The notes beneath the pieces are model-generated. The model saw only the letters and a list, made by a program, of their open reading frames with translations. It did not search any database and was not told the DNA's origin. Positions 16,851 to 25,308 of a stretch of 30,077 nucleotides of DNA are shown here, in pieces. The DNA lies in contig CALPMR020000007.1 in assembly GCA_943324725.2 (NCBI GenBank), forward strand, positions 1-30,077, written 5' to 3'. Position 1 is the first letter of the stretch, and every line of letters starts with the position of its first letter. The translations under genes were made by a program, and so were the position numbers. The DNA is from Bordetella parapertussis. GTDB lineage: Bacteria; Cyanobacteriota; Cyanobacteriia; PCC-6307; Cyanobiaceae.

Positions 16851-16954
16851 GGCGCTGTGCGAATTCCCACAAGCAGCACCACCCGCGCCTCGGCGGCAGC
16901 GGCATGGCTGGCTAGCGTTCAGGCAACGACCGCTCCCAGGCGAGCTTCTGACTG

Positions 16955-18124
16955 ATGGCCAATCTGCTCGATCAACTCGCCGCCATGACCGTGGTGGTAG
17001 CCGATACCGGCGACATCGACGCCATCCGGCAGTTCACCCCTCGTGATGCCACCACCAACCCCTCGCTGATCCTGGCGGCGGCCCAGATTCCCACCTACCA
17101 GGAGCTGATCGATCGCTCCCTGCGGGAATCGCGCCAGGCGATCGGCGACGCCGCCGGCGCCGATGCGGTGGTCAGCGAAGCCCTCGATGAAATCAGTGTC
17201 ACCTTCGGCAAGGAGATTCTCAAGATCGTGCCCGGTCGGGTCTCGACCGAAGTCGATGCCCGCCTCAGCTACGACACCGCCGCCACGATCGCCAAGGCCC
17301 GCAAACTGATCGGCCTCTACAACGCCGCCGGGATCGGCAACGAGCGGGTGCTGATCAAGATCGCCTCCACCTGGGAGGGCATCCAGGCGGCCGAGCAACT
17401 GGAGAAAGAGGGAATCCACTGCAATCTCACCCTGCTGTTCGGCTTCGCTCAGGCTGTGGCCTGTGCCGAGGCTGGTGTCACCCTGGTCTCCCCATTTGTC
17501 GGGCGCATCCTGGACTGGTACAAGAAATCCACCGGTCGGGCCAGCTATCCCGGGCCGGAAGATCCCGGAGTGATCTCGGTCACCGAGATCTTCAACTACT
17601 TCAAGACCTACGACTACAAGACCGAGGTGATGGGGGCCAGCTTCCGCAACATCGAGGAGATCATCGAGCTGGCCGGCTGTGATCTGCTCACCATCTCGCC
17701 GGCCCTGATGGATCAGCTGCGCTCCAGCGACGGCGAACTGGATCGCAAGCTCAACGCCTTCAACCCTGGTGCCACCCAGGACAAGATCCATCTTGACCCG
17801 GAGATCTTCCAGACGATGATGGCGGCCGATGCCATGGCCAGCGAAAAATTGGACGAGGGCATCCGCGGCTTCTGCAAGGCGATTGAAACCCTTGAAGCCC
17901 AGCTGGCCCACCGGCTGGCCGAGCTGGAGGGGGGCGCCGCCTTCGGTCATGCCGTTCATGAGATCTTCCTGCTCAACGATCTCGACGGTGATGGCTGCAT
18001 CACTCGCGAAGAGTGGCTCGGCAGCGACGCCGTCTTCGATGCCCTCGACACCGACAAGGATGGTCGTCTGGCACCGGAAGATGTGCGTGGCGGCCTGGGG
18101 GCAGCCCTGGCGATCAGCCGTTGA
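16955..18124 (+). CDS. tal: Transaldolase with C-terminal EF-hand pair
   Basis: Transaldolase moves a dihydroxyacetone unit between sugar phosphates in the non-oxidative pentose phosphate pathway. Residues 1-320 match the TalB type: [12 protein letters not shown], then K135 in [10 protein letters not shown] as the Schiff-base lysine, [12 protein letters not shown] and [13 protein letters not shown]. The C-terminus adds two EF-hand loops. The first is D342-E353 ([12 protein letters not shown]), with a complete ligand pattern. The second is D365-D376 ([12 protein letters not shown]), which ends in Asp where Glu is usual. Fused transaldolase/EF-hand proteins are known from picocyanobacteria. Calcium control of the enzyme is suggested by the fusion, not shown. 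The start is the ATG at 16955. Confidence 0.96.
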   Translation: MANLLDQLAAMTVVVADTGDIDAIRQFTPRDATTNPSLILAAAQIPTYQELIDRSLRESRQAIGDAAGADAVVSEALDEISVTFGKEILKIVPGRVSTEVDARLSYDTAATIAKARKLIGLYNAAGIGNERVLIKIASTWEGIQAAEQLEKEGIHCNLTLLFGFAQAVACAEAGVTLVSPFVGRILDWYKKSTGRASYPGPEDPGVISVTEIFNYFKTYDYKTEVMGASFRNIEEIIELAGCDLLTISPALMDQLRSSDGELDRKLNAFNPGATQDKIHLDPEIFQTMMAADAMASEKLDEGIRGFCKAIETLEAQLAHRLAELEGGAAFGHAVHEIFLLNDLDGDGCITREEWLGSDAVFDALDTDKDGRLAPEDVRGGLGAALAISR

Positions 18125-18197
18125 GCCTTAACCCGCCGATCACCACCACTGCAGGCCTGATCGACGACACTGAACAGCCGACTGCGATCGATCCGCC

Positions 18198-18575
18198 GTG
18201 AATGCTCTCGACACCATGCGAGCCCTGGCCAGCAAGGGCGAAGTTCAGTCCATCGCTGCGGGGCAGACCATCTTCAACTCCGGTGAAGCGGGCGACTGCA
18301 TGTTCGGCCTGCTCGAGGGCGTCGTGGAGCTCAGCTGGAATGGCGATGCCGGCCACGAAACGATTCAGGCCGGCGATGTCTTCGGTGCCGGTGCCCTGGT
18401 CACCCACGACCATCGCCGCTACGGCAATGCCCGGGCCCTGACGGCTTGCCGGCTGCTGGTGATGAACCGCGAGAAGTTCCTGTTCGCCGTGCAGGAATCG
18501 CCGATGTTCGCCATCGAGCTGCTGGGTTCGATCGATCAACGGCTGCGCGATCTCAAGGACTGCATCCGGAACTGA
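18198..18575 (+). CDS. Stand-alone cyclic-nucleotide-binding-fold protein
   Basis: The 125-residue product is a single Crp/CAP-type beta-roll: GQTIFNSGEAGDCMFGLLEGVVEL, then QAGDVFGAGALV, NARALTACRLLVMNREKF and a C-terminal helix. There is no DNA-binding domain or other output domain. In the phosphate-binding cassette the usual Glu of FGE is Ala (FGAGAL, residues 62-67), while the following Arg is plausibly R79. Loss of that Glu argues against normal cAMP binding. The start is GTG at 18198. It follows tal by 73 bases on the same strand and may be co-transcribed. It could be a protein-interaction module or bind another ligand. Confidence 0.85.
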   Translation: MNALDTMRALASKGEVQSIAAGQTIFNSGEAGDCMFGLLEGVVELSWNGDAGHETIQAGDVFGAGALVTHDHRRYGNARALTACRLLVMNREKFLFAVQESPMFAIELLGSIDQRLRDLKDCIRN

Positions 18576-18672
18576 GCCTGCCGCAGCCAGGGCCATCGCC
18601 CACGGACCCGGCAACTCCAAACCCCTGGAGACCCTGGGCCTCCGGCAAGTGCGCTTCAAGGCAGGTCTTGGA

Positions 18673-18696
18673 GCGGGGGCGGTCGGAGCCCCCCGC
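18673..18696. terminator. GC-rich hairpin between convergent genes
   Basis: GCGGGGGC (18673-18680) pairs with GCCCCCCGC (18688-18696) with a one-base bulge and a 7-base loop. It lies in the 155-base gap between the cNMP-fold gene and the convergent flavoprotein gene, closer to the latter. Its position suits a two-way terminator, although no T-run flanks it. Confidence 0.4.
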
Positions 18697-18730
18697 ACTG
18701 AGTCTCCAGAGCGGGCACTGGGCGAAGGCC

Positions 18731-19873
18731 TCAGCCGCGCTGGAACATCAGCCGGCGAATCACCCGCTGGGCGATGTCGCCATAGCCCATCTCCCCCGAG
18801 AGAATCTGGGCGATGCGCTGCGGGGCGGTGGGGCGCTTGATGCCCAGCTGATAGCCCACCCTGGGCAAGCGGTAGAACACCTGGGCAATGCGCTTGCCCC
18901 AGGCCATCGACTCGCCCCAGTCGGCCCGCAGGCGGCGGCTGTAGTGCGCCAGGGCCTCCTGCTCGCCATCGAGCCAACTGTCGAAGGCTTCGGCCGCCCG
19001 GCAGCCACTCATCAGCGCCGGGCGCAGGCCCTCGGCCAGGAAGGGATCACACAGCGAGGCGGCGTCGCCGGCCACCAGCAGACCCTCGGCCGCCGCCCCA
19101 CGGCCATGCAGTGGATGATGGCCATCCCAGATGCGCAGGCGGCCGTGTTGGCGCCGGCCGGCGTCGGGGGGCAGGCCGAGGCTGGGCAACAGGGCGGCCA
19201 ATACGGCCTCGGTATCGGCCTCCTGCTGGCCGATGAACGTGCCCACACCGATGCTCCAGCCCCCCTGCCGCGGGAAGGCCCAGCAGAAGCCGTGATGCAC
19301 CAGGCCGAATTCAAAACGAGCCGTATCCGGCTGGCCGAGGCTGGCCTCCACCTCGACGGAGACCGTGGCGGCATAGCGGGGACGCGGCGAACCCAGCCCA
19401 TGGGCCATGGCCAGGCTGGAGCCCGAACCATCAGCGATCAGCACCGCGGCGGCGCTGAGCTCCTGGCCATCCCTGAGGCCCACCCGCCAGAGCCCCTGGC
19501 GCCGCTCCAGGCCGACGACATCAGCTCCATGGCGCAACTCCGCGCCCGCCTCGATCGCCCGATCCGCCAGGAACTGATCGAGCACCGCCCGGCGCACGAT
19601 CCAGAACGGTGCATCCCCGGGCAGCTCCGCCACAACGGGGTCCTCCAGACACCAGGTGAAGCACACCCGCCGGATCACCTGGTCGACAGCGGGGCTCAGA
19701 TCAAAGGGAAACCAGCGCTGCACCGAGGCCGCCATGCCACCACCGCACGGTTTCGAGCGGCCTGGCGGCTGGCGCTCCAGCAGCAACACCCGCCGGCCCC
19801 GCTGGGCCAGGTGAAAGGCCGCCGAAGCACCGGCTACCCCCGCACCGACAACAATGACGTCAGCCTCAGCCAT
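18731..19873 (-). CDS. FAD-dependent geranylgeranyl reductase-family oxidoreductase
   Basis: The 380-residue flavoprotein begins with a dinucleotide-binding motif VIVVGAGVAGASAAFHLAQRG (GxGxxG at 10-15). A CGGGM segment after the first fold is typical of ChlP/geranylgeranyl reductases. The second FAD motif is LLVAGDAASLCDPFLAEGLRPAL. ChlP reduces the geranylgeranyl tail of chlorophyll and tocopherol precursors to phytyl. This protein is shorter than cyanobacterial ChlP as I know it, so it is better called a paralogue with unknown substrate. The ATG at 19871-19873 gives a tight N-terminus. It follows frr with only 22 bases between, suggesting one transcript with cobO, pyrH and frr. Confidence 0.85.
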   Translation of the reverse strand: MAEADVIVVGAGVAGASAAFHLAQRGRRVLLLERQPPGRSKPCGGGMAASVQRWFPFDLSPAVDQVIRRVCFTWCLEDPVVAELPGDAPFWIVRRAVLDQFLADRAIEAGAELRHGADVVGLERRQGLWRVGLRDGQELSAAAVLIADGSGSSLAMAHGLGSPRPRYAATVSVEVEASLGQPDTARFEFGLVHHGFCWAFPRQGGWSIGVGTFIGQQEADTEAVLAALLPSLGLPPDAGRRQHGRLRIWDGHHPLHGRGAAAEGLLVAGDAASLCDPFLAEGLRPALMSGCRAAEAFDSWLDGEQEALAHYSRRLRADWGESMAWGKRIAQVFYRLPRVGYQLGIKRPTAPQRIAQILSGEMGYGDIAQRVIRRLMFQRG

Positions 19874-19895
19874 CGGAGCGAGCTCTCAGCACATC

Positions 19896-20435
19896 TCAGA
19901 CCTTGAGAATGTCAACTTCCTTCGCAGCCAGGTGCTTGTCCAGCTCGACGATGAAGCGATCGGTGAGCTTCTGGATCTTGTCCTGTTCGTCGCGGCTCTG
20001 ATCTTCGGAAAAATCGCCGTCTTTTTCCTGTTTCTTGATCCGGTCAATGCCATCGCGGCGAATGTTGCGCAGCGCCACCTTGCCCTCTTCGGCATACCTG
20101 GCCGCCAACTTGCAGAAATCCTTGCGGCGCTCCTCCGTCAGCGGCGGGATGTTGATGCGAATCACCCTGCCGTCGTTGTTGGGGGTGAGACCGAGATCGC
20201 TCAGTGAGATCGCCTTTTCGATCAGACCGATCGAGCCGCCATCGAAGGGCTGGATCTGAATCGTCTGGGCATCGGGGGTGGAGATGGTGGCCAGGGACTT
20301 GAGCTGGGTCTCAGCGCCGTAGTACTCGACGTTGATCTTGTCCAGCAGGGAGGGGTTGGCGCGGCCGGTGCGAATGGTGTTGAAGGTGCGCTGGGTGGCT
20401 TCCACCGACTTGCGCATGCTGGCTTCGATGTCCAT
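19896..20435 (-). CDS. frr: Ribosome recycling factor
   Basis: RRF splits the post-termination ribosome together with EF-G. The 179-residue product is near the usual length and has the family features throughout: [62 protein letters not shown] and the C-terminal helix of the tRNA-mimic three-helix bundle. The start is the ATG at 20433-20435. It follows pyrH by 53 bases, the arrangement found in very many bacteria. Confidence 0.98.
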   Translation of the reverse strand: MDIEASMRKSVEATQRTFNTIRTGRANPSLLDKINVEYYGAETQLKSLATISTPDAQTIQIQPFDGGSIGLIEKAISLSDLGLTPNNDGRVIRINIPPLTEERRKDFCKLAARYAEEGKVALRNIRRDGIDRIKKQEKDGDFSEDQSRDEQDKIQKLTDRFIVELDKHLAAKEVDILKV

Positions 20436-20488
20436 GGCGGTAGCGGCTGGCAGGTGAAAAGAAGGAAGAACGAAAAACGAGGCTCGCT

Positions 20489-21202
20489 TCAGCGGGCCGG
20501 CACGATGCTGGTGCCAATCGGCTCACCGAAGACGGCACGACCGATGCTGCCTTTGTCGAACAGATTGAACACCACGATCGGAATGGCGTTGTCCTTGCAC
20601 AGGGCGATGGCGGTGCTGTCCATCACCTCCAGTTCACCGCTGAGCACTTCCAGAAACGTCAGACTCTCGTAGCGCACCGCATCGGCGTGCTTGGCGGGAT
20701 CCTTGTCGTAGACGCCGTCCACCTTGGTGGCCTTGAAGACCACATCGGCACCGATTTCAGCAGCCCGCAGGGCCGCCGTGGTGTCGGTGGTGAAGAAGGG
20801 GTTGCCGCAGCCGGCGCCGAAAATCACCACCCGACCCTTCTCGAGATGGCGGATGGCCTTGCGGCGGATGTAGGGCTCCGCCACCTCCTGCATCGAAATC
20901 GCGCTCTGCACCCGGGTGGGGATGCCGGTCCGCTCCAGGCCGTCCTGCAGGGTGATGGCATTCATCACGGTGGCGAGCATGCCGACGTAATCGGCTGTGG
21001 CCCGGTCCATGCCGGCGGCCGAGCCCTTGAGGCCGCGGAAGATGTTGCCACCACCCACCACAATCGCCAGCTGGGTGCCACTGGCTACGACCTCAGCCAC
21101 ATCGGTGGCGATCGACTGAACAATGGCGGGGTCAATTCCATAACCCTGCTCACCCATCAGCGCCTCTCCGCTGATCTTGAGTAGGACGCGCTTGTAAGCC
21201 AT
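20489..21202 (-). CDS. pyrH: UMP kinase
   Basis: PyrH phosphorylates UMP to UDP as a hexamer of the amino-acid-kinase fold. The 237-residue product has the expected size and motifs: [15 protein letters not shown] at the N-terminus, [11 protein letters not shown] binding phosphate, and [18 protein letters not shown]. The ATG at 21200-21202 has a good Shine-Dalgarno-like AGAAGG just upstream, which settles the start. It lies between cobO and frr on the same strand, and a hairpin separates it from cobO. Confidence 0.98.
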   Translation of the reverse strand: MAYKRVLLKISGEALMGEQGYGIDPAIVQSIATDVAEVVASGTQLAIVVGGGNIFRGLKGSAAGMDRATADYVGMLATVMNAITLQDGLERTGIPTRVQSAISMQEVAEPYIRRKAIRHLEKGRVVIFGAGCGNPFFTTDTTAALRAAEIGADVVFKATKVDGVYDKDPAKHADAVRYESLTFLEVLSGELEVMDSTAIALCKDNAIPIVVFNLFDKGSIGRAVFGEPIGTSIVPAR

Positions 21203-21274
21203 CGTTACCTTCTATCAGGCGAACAGTAGCAAGCCCTCCCACCGGGGGTCCGCGCCGCAGCTGCCTGAGCGCCA

Positions 21275-21303
21275 CGGCCGGGGTGACCGGGGCGCACCGG
21301 CCG
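21275..21303 (-). terminator. GC-rich hairpin after cobO
   Basis: CGGCCGGGGTG (21275-21285) and CACCGGCCG (21295-21303) pair over nine bases with a two-base bulge. The element lies just past the cobO stop on the minus strand and before pyrH. It has no U-run. It may lower read-through from cobO into the pyrH-frr unit. Confidence 0.4.
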
Positions 21304-21309
21304 CGGCGA

Positions 21310-22023
21310 TCAATATTCGATCCCGGCCTGGGCCCTGACCCCTTGCTCGCGGAAGGGATGGCGCACCAGCTTCATCTCGGTGACCAGATCGGCCCGCTCC
21401 AGCAGCGCCGGCGGGGCGCCGCGACCGGTGAGCGCCACATGGGTGAGGGGCGGCCTGAGGCTGAGACCCTCCAGCACCTGGTCGGCATCGAGATAGCCGA
21501 GCTTCATCGCCACGTTGACCTCATCGAGCACCACCAGCTTGCGATCGGCGGCCGCCAGGTAGGTGAGCGAGCGCTGCCAGGCCAGCTGCACGAGCTCCCG
21601 GTCACGATCGCGATCCTGGGTTTCCCAGGTGAAGCCCTCGCCAAGGGCATGCCAGTCGAGGGCGTCGCCGAACAGCTCCAGGGCCCGGGCTTCCCCCGGT
21701 TGCCAGCCCCCCTTGATGAACTGAACCACCGCCACCCGCTCGCCGTGGCCGAGGGTGCGCAGCGCCAGTCCCAGCGCTGCCGTGGTCTTGCCCTTGCCAT
21801 CGCCGGTGAAGACCAGCACCAGCCCTTTTTCGAGATTGCGCTCCCCCACCCGCTGGCGCTGCACCTCGCGGCGGCGCTCCATGCGGCGGCGATAACCCTG
21901 CTGATCGGCCTCGGGGGCCAGGTCACCGCCCATACCGAGGTCGCTGGCGGCCTGGTCCAGGTCTGCGCCAGCCTCAGGGGCGAGAGGCTGCGGCGGATTG
22001 GCGGAGCTTGGAAGCGGGCTCAA
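21310..22023 (-). CDS. cobO: Cob(I)yrinic acid a,c-diamide adenosyltransferase
   Basis: CobO (BtuR/CobA type) transfers the adenosyl group of ATP to the cobalt of corrinoids in B12 biosynthesis. The P-loop is at residues 74-80 (GDGKGKT, within LVFTGDGKGKTTAALG). The family segments VAVVQFIKGGWQPGEARAL, GEGFTWETQDR, LVVLDEVNVAMKLGYL and LTGRGAPPALLERADLVTEM follow. The start is uncertain. TTG at 22021-22023 gives 237 residues with a non-conserved N-terminal extension. ATG at residue 31 (21931-21933) would still keep the conserved helix before the P-loop. The recombinase gene lies just upstream on the same strand, with 61 bases between. Confidence 0.94.
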   Translation of the reverse strand: MSPLPSSANPPQPLAPEAGADLDQAASDLGMGGDLAPEADQQGYRRRMERRREVQRQRVGERNLEKGLVLVFTGDGKGKTTAALGLALRTLGHGERVAVVQFIKGGWQPGEARALELFGDALDWHALGEGFTWETQDRDRDRELVQLAWQRSLTYLAAADRKLVVLDEVNVAMKLGYLDADQVLEGLSLRPPLTHVALTGRGAPPALLERADLVTEMKLVRHPFREQGVRAQAGIEY

Positions 22024-22084
22024 TGGGACAGCGCATGGAGGCGCCCACTCTGGCCGCTGCTGCGCTGGTCGGCGGCGCCTTGGC

Positions 22085-23323
22085 TCAAGCCGCCCTCATC
22101 CGGGCCAGGGCCGCATCGACGGCCTGCTGCTGGTCGCGGCGGGTGATCCAGTGGTGATAGGTGCGGGTGTGGATCATCACCGAGTGGCCCATCATCCTCG
22201 CTGCCACGGTGTCGGGGAGGCCGATGTGGATCGTGCGCACCGCCCAGGCATGGCGGAGGTCGTAGGGCGTGATCGGCAGGTCGTAGCGGCGGAACTGCTC
22301 GGCCACCCGTTGCCCCACCTGCTTCAAGGTGGTGCGGCGCAGATCCAGACCAACGGCCGGCAGGGCCTGAGGTTCCCGGCCGAGACGCTCGAGATCAAAG
22401 CGCTCCACCCACTCGGGCTGAAAGGGCCAGACCTGATGCTCGCCGGTCTTGCTGGTGGGCAGCACCCGCAACACCCGATCCCCCCCGGGAGCCAGGGCCG
22501 AGAAATCACAGAAAAAAACCTCGTGATTGCGCAGGCCGTAGGCAGCCATCAGGCCATAAGCCAGTCGCCAGCCGGGATTGGGGATGCGCTCCACCAGCTC
22601 GGCAATGGCGCCATCCAGCGGCAGCTGGCGGAAGCGGGCGACATGCAGGCCATAGCCGCCACTGCGCTCGCGCCAGTCCCCGGGCAGGGAGATGGCGCCG
22701 TGCTCGGCCAGGGCCGCCAGGGCGATGCCGCATTGCTGGCGGCTGCGACTGGCCAGGGCATAGCTCTCGAGCACCTGCACCAGCAGCTCCTCGGACAGCT
22801 GGGGTTGACCCGCCGCCAGCAGCAGCAACCGCCGCAGGTAGGGCCGGTAGGCCGCCCGCCAGGTGGAACGACTGCCGGCGATCTGGCGGCGACGGCGGGG
22901 ATCGGCGAAGAAGGCCTGCTCAAATCCGTCCAGCTCCGCCTGCAGATCGGGGCGGGCGACAGCGAGGCAGGCAGCGCCTGGATCTGATGGCCCCGCCGGG
23001 GAGCTGGCTGCGGCCGGGACGGATCCGGACGGAGTGGGGGCCAGGCCAGGCGGCTGGGCAGCCGGTGGCCTGGGACGTTGTTGCTGCCAGTCAAAACGAC
23101 CCTCGACCAGTTGGGCCTGCAGCTGCAGCAGCCGGGCCTCCGCTTCGATCAGGCCGGCAGCGCTGGCCGGCAGAGCGAGGCTGAGCCGCTGGACCTTGAA
23201 GCCGGCAAGGTCGACCCGGCCGTCGCGACAGGGCAGGGGGCCCCGCAGACCCAGGCAGCCGCCCCGCCGTTCCAGGCGCAGTCGCACCCCTGCCGCCGCC
23301 AGGGCGGCGTTGCGCGAACGCAA
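22085..23323 (-). CDS. Lone tyrosine recombinase/integrase-like protein
   Basis: The 412-residue product ends in a tyrosine-recombinase catalytic domain. Visible residues are R265 (AYGLRNHEVF), K292 (PTSKTGEH), R357 and H358 (TPYDLRHAWAVR), H380 (MMGHS) and the nucleophile Y389 (HTRTYHHW). The usual box II histidine of the HxxR motif is Tyr354, a variation tolerated in some families. The N-terminal 115 residues are unlike common core-binding domains: a helical coiled-coil-like stretch (EAEARLLQLQAQLVEG) and a Pro/Ala-rich linker, then a SAM-like domain at about 125-240. The start is TTG at 23321-23323, which is uncertain because no ATG exists before the upstream stop. No phage or transposon genes surround it, so a resident chromosomal role is plausible. 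Confidence 0.88.
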   Translation of the reverse strand: MRSRNAALAAAGVRLRLERRGGCLGLRGPLPCRDGRVDLAGFKVQRLSLALPASAAGLIEAEARLLQLQAQLVEGRFDWQQQRPRPPAAQPPGLAPTPSGSVPAAASSPAGPSDPGAACLAVARPDLQAELDGFEQAFFADPRRRRQIAGSRSTWRAAYRPYLRRLLLLAAGQPQLSEELLVQVLESYALASRSRQQCGIALAALAEHGAISLPGDWRERSGGYGLHVARFRQLPLDGAIAELVERIPNPGWRLAYGLMAAYGLRNHEVFFCDFSALAPGGDRVLRVLPTSKTGEHQVWPFQPEWVERFDLERLGREPQALPAVGLDLRRTTLKQVGQRVAEQFRRYDLPITPYDLRHAWAVRTIHIGLPDTVAARMMGHSVMIHTRTYHHWITRRDQQQAVDAALARMRAA

Positions 23324-23340
23324 CTGGTCGTCGAAACCAG

Positions 23341-23355
23341 CGGCGCTGACCAGGG
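23341..23355. repeat. 15-bp direct repeat, copy 1
   Basis: CGGCGCTGACCAGGG occurs here, 17 bases upstream of the recombinase start codon. An exact copy lies at 23413. Flanking bases differ on both sides. Confidence 0.6.
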
Positions 23356-23412
23356 GAGGATCCGAGCTCAGAGGCGTCGTGCAGGAGTCGGGCGGACCTT
23401 ATCGAGTTCGCT

Positions 23413-23427
23413 CGGCGCTGACCAGGG
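23413..23427. repeat. 15-bp direct repeat, copy 2
   Basis: This is an exact copy of the sequence at 23341, offset by 72 bases, in the gap between the divergent recombinase and hemH genes. It lies 53 bases before the hemH start. It could be a regulator or recombinase binding site, or chance. Confidence 0.6.
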
Positions 23428-23480
23428 TCAACGCCGGGAGGAGGGTGGCGTTACGCTCAGCGTTTTAAAGGCACTCGGGC

Positions 23481-24656
23481 ATGGCCAGGGTCGGCGTGGT
23501 GCTGCTGAACCTCGGCGGTCCCGAGCGAATTGAGGATGTGGGGCCTTTCCTCTACAACCTGTTCGCCGACCCGGAGATCATCCGGCTGCCGATACCGGCC
23601 CTGCAGAAGCCGCTGGCCTGGTTGATCAGCAGCCTGCGCAGTGGCAAATCCAAGGCGGCCTACCGTTCGATCGGTGGCGGTTCGCCGCTGCGGCGCATCA
23701 CCGAGCAGCAGGCGCGCGAACTGCAGAGCACCCTGCGCCAACGCGGGGTGGAAGCCACCAGCTATGTGGCGATGCGCTACTGGCATCCCTTCACCGAATC
23801 GGCCGTGGCCGACATCAAGGCCGATGGCATCGAGGAGGTGGTGGTTCTGCCCCTCTATCCCCATTTCTCGATCAGCACCAGTGGATCCAGCTTCCGCGAG
23901 TTGCAGCGGCTGCGCCAGGCCGATCCGGTCTTCAGCGCCATGCCGATCCGCTGCATCCGCAGCTGGTTCGACCATCCCGGCTACATCGATGCCATGGCGG
24001 GCCTGATCGCCCGACAGATCGAGGCGGCCGAAGTGCCGGAGCAGGCCCATATTTTCTTCAGTGCCCACGGGGTGCCCAAGAGCTATGTGGAGGAGGCGGG
24101 CGATCCCTACCAGCAGCACATCGAGGCCTGCAGCGAGCTGATCATGCAGCGGCTGGAGCAGCGGCTGGGGCATTCCAATCCCCACACCCTCGCCTACCAG
24201 AGCCGGGTGGGCCCAGTGGAATGGCTGAGGCCCTACACCGAGGATGCTCTGGAGGAGCTGGGCGCCGCCGGCGTCAACGACCTGGTGGTGGTGCCGATCA
24301 GTTTCGTCAGCGAACACATCGAGACCCTCGAAGAAATCGATATCGAATATCGGGAGATCGCCACCGAGGCCGGTGTGCGCCATTTCCTGCGGGTTCCGGC
24401 CCTCGACACCGATCCCACCTTCATCGCCGGTCTCGCCGATCTGGTGCAGCACGCCCTGGCCGGCCCGGAGGTGAATCTCGATCAGGCCGCCGAGCTGCCC
24501 ACCAAGGTGAAGCTCTATCCCCAGGACAAGTGGGCCTGGGGCTGGAACAACAGCTCTGAGGTCTGGAACGGTCGCCTGGCGATGATCGGTTTTTCTGCTT
24601 TCCTGCTGGAGTTGCTCAGCGGTCGAGGCCCCCTGCATGCCCTCGGTCTGCTCTGA
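23481..24656 (+). CDS. hemH: Ferrochelatase with C-terminal chlorophyll-binding-like helix
   Basis: HemH inserts ferrous iron into protoporphyrin IX, the last step of heme synthesis. Residues 1-320 form the catalytic part, with [10 protein letters not shown] at the N-terminus, [15 protein letters not shown], and the catalytic H196 in [12 protein letters not shown]. The segment [18 protein letters not shown] carries the conserved acidic residues. The C-terminus adds a linker and a LHC/Hlip-type helix: E360, N363 and R365 in [19 protein letters not shown], the chlorophyll-binding pattern. This extension is typical of cyanobacterial and plastid ferrochelatases and links the enzyme to the thylakoid and to chlorophyll or carotenoid. 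The start is the ATG at 23481. A second gene starts one base after its stop. Confidence 0.97.
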   Translation: MARVGVVLLNLGGPERIEDVGPFLYNLFADPEIIRLPIPALQKPLAWLISSLRSGKSKAAYRSIGGGSPLRRITEQQARELQSTLRQRGVEATSYVAMRYWHPFTESAVADIKADGIEEVVVLPLYPHFSISTSGSSFRELQRLRQADPVFSAMPIRCIRSWFDHPGYIDAMAGLIARQIEAAEVPEQAHIFFSAHGVPKSYVEEAGDPYQQHIEACSELIMQRLEQRLGHSNPHTLAYQSRVGPVEWLRPYTEDALEELGAAGVNDLVVVPISFVSEHIETLEEIDIEYREIATEAGVRHFLRVPALDTDPTFIAGLADLVQHALAGPEVNLDQAAELPTKVKLYPQDKWAWGWNNSSEVWNGRLAMIGFSAFLLELLSGRGPLHALGLL

Positions 24657-24657
24657 C

Positions 24658-25254
24658 ATGGCCCATCGGCGGTTGCGCCGGTGCCGCCCGTTGCTGGTCC
24701 TGGGGGCAGGCCTGTTGCTGGCCAGCCCGTCGCTGCCCGCCAACGCCTTCAACCGTGGCACCTGGTTGAGCGGCAGCTTCCCGGTGGTCAGCTTCGCCGG
24801 CTACACCAGCGGTTTCGGCCTGCGCATCCATCCCCTCGGCGGCGATCTCCGGCCCCACTACGGCGTCGACATCGCCGCACCGCTGGGATCCGACGTGCGC
24901 AGCTGGTGGTCAGGGCGGGTGAGTGAGGTGATCCGCGATGGCGGCTGCGGCAATGGCCTGGTGATCCGCTCCGGCGACTACGAACACATCTATTGCCACC
25001 TGGCCGGCCGTGTGGAGGGCGGCAGTTATCGCAGCGGCGCCCTCAGCCTGGTGGTCGGTCAGCCGGTGCGCAGCGGCCAGCCGATCGCCCATGTGGGCCT
25101 CACCGGCAGCAGCACCGGGCCCCATCTGCATTGGGGCATGCGCTTTCGCGGCCAGTGGCTGGATCCGGCCCGGATTCTGCGGGCCATGGCCGAAAGCCGC
25201 CGCCGTCAACCGCTTGCCAGCGCCAGGACCCCTAATGTTGGCTCATTCCGCTGA
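24658..25254 (+). CDS. Exported M23 (LytM-type) metallopeptidase
   Basis: From the ATG at 24658, one base after the hemH stop, the product has 198 residues with a signal peptide ending PANA at residue 30. The LytM zinc site is complete: H67 and D71 (HYGVD), and the HxH pair H156 and H158 (GPHLHWG). H114 (YCHLAG) is the conserved base. These enzymes cut peptidoglycan cross-bridges. The protein is small, with no LysM or coiled-coil domain. Linkage to hemH is probably transcriptional only. It could act in cell separation or wall turnover. Confidence 0.9.
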   Translation: MAHRRLRRCRPLLVLGAGLLLASPSLPANAFNRGTWLSGSFPVVSFAGYTSGFGLRIHPLGGDLRPHYGVDIAAPLGSDVRSWWSGRVSEVIRDGGCGNGLVIRSGDYEHIYCHLAGRVEGGSYRSGALSLVVGQPVRSGQPIAHVGLTGSSTGPHLHWGMRFRGQWLDPARILRAMAESRRRQPLASARTPNVGSFR

Positions 25255-25308
25255 AGGGGGGTCCGCCGCTCCCTTCAGCCCATCGGTTCCCCCTCACCCT
25301 CCGCAGCC

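Noticed and set aside
18446..19906. A 486-codon plus-strand open frame opposite the flavoprotein
   Set aside because: The minus-strand gene has clear FAD motifs. This frame starts inside the cNMP-fold gene in another phase and has no motifs.
23457..24761. A 434-codon minus-strand open frame opposite hemH
   Set aside because: hemH is complete with its catalytic His and LHC helix. The antisense frame is a shadow.
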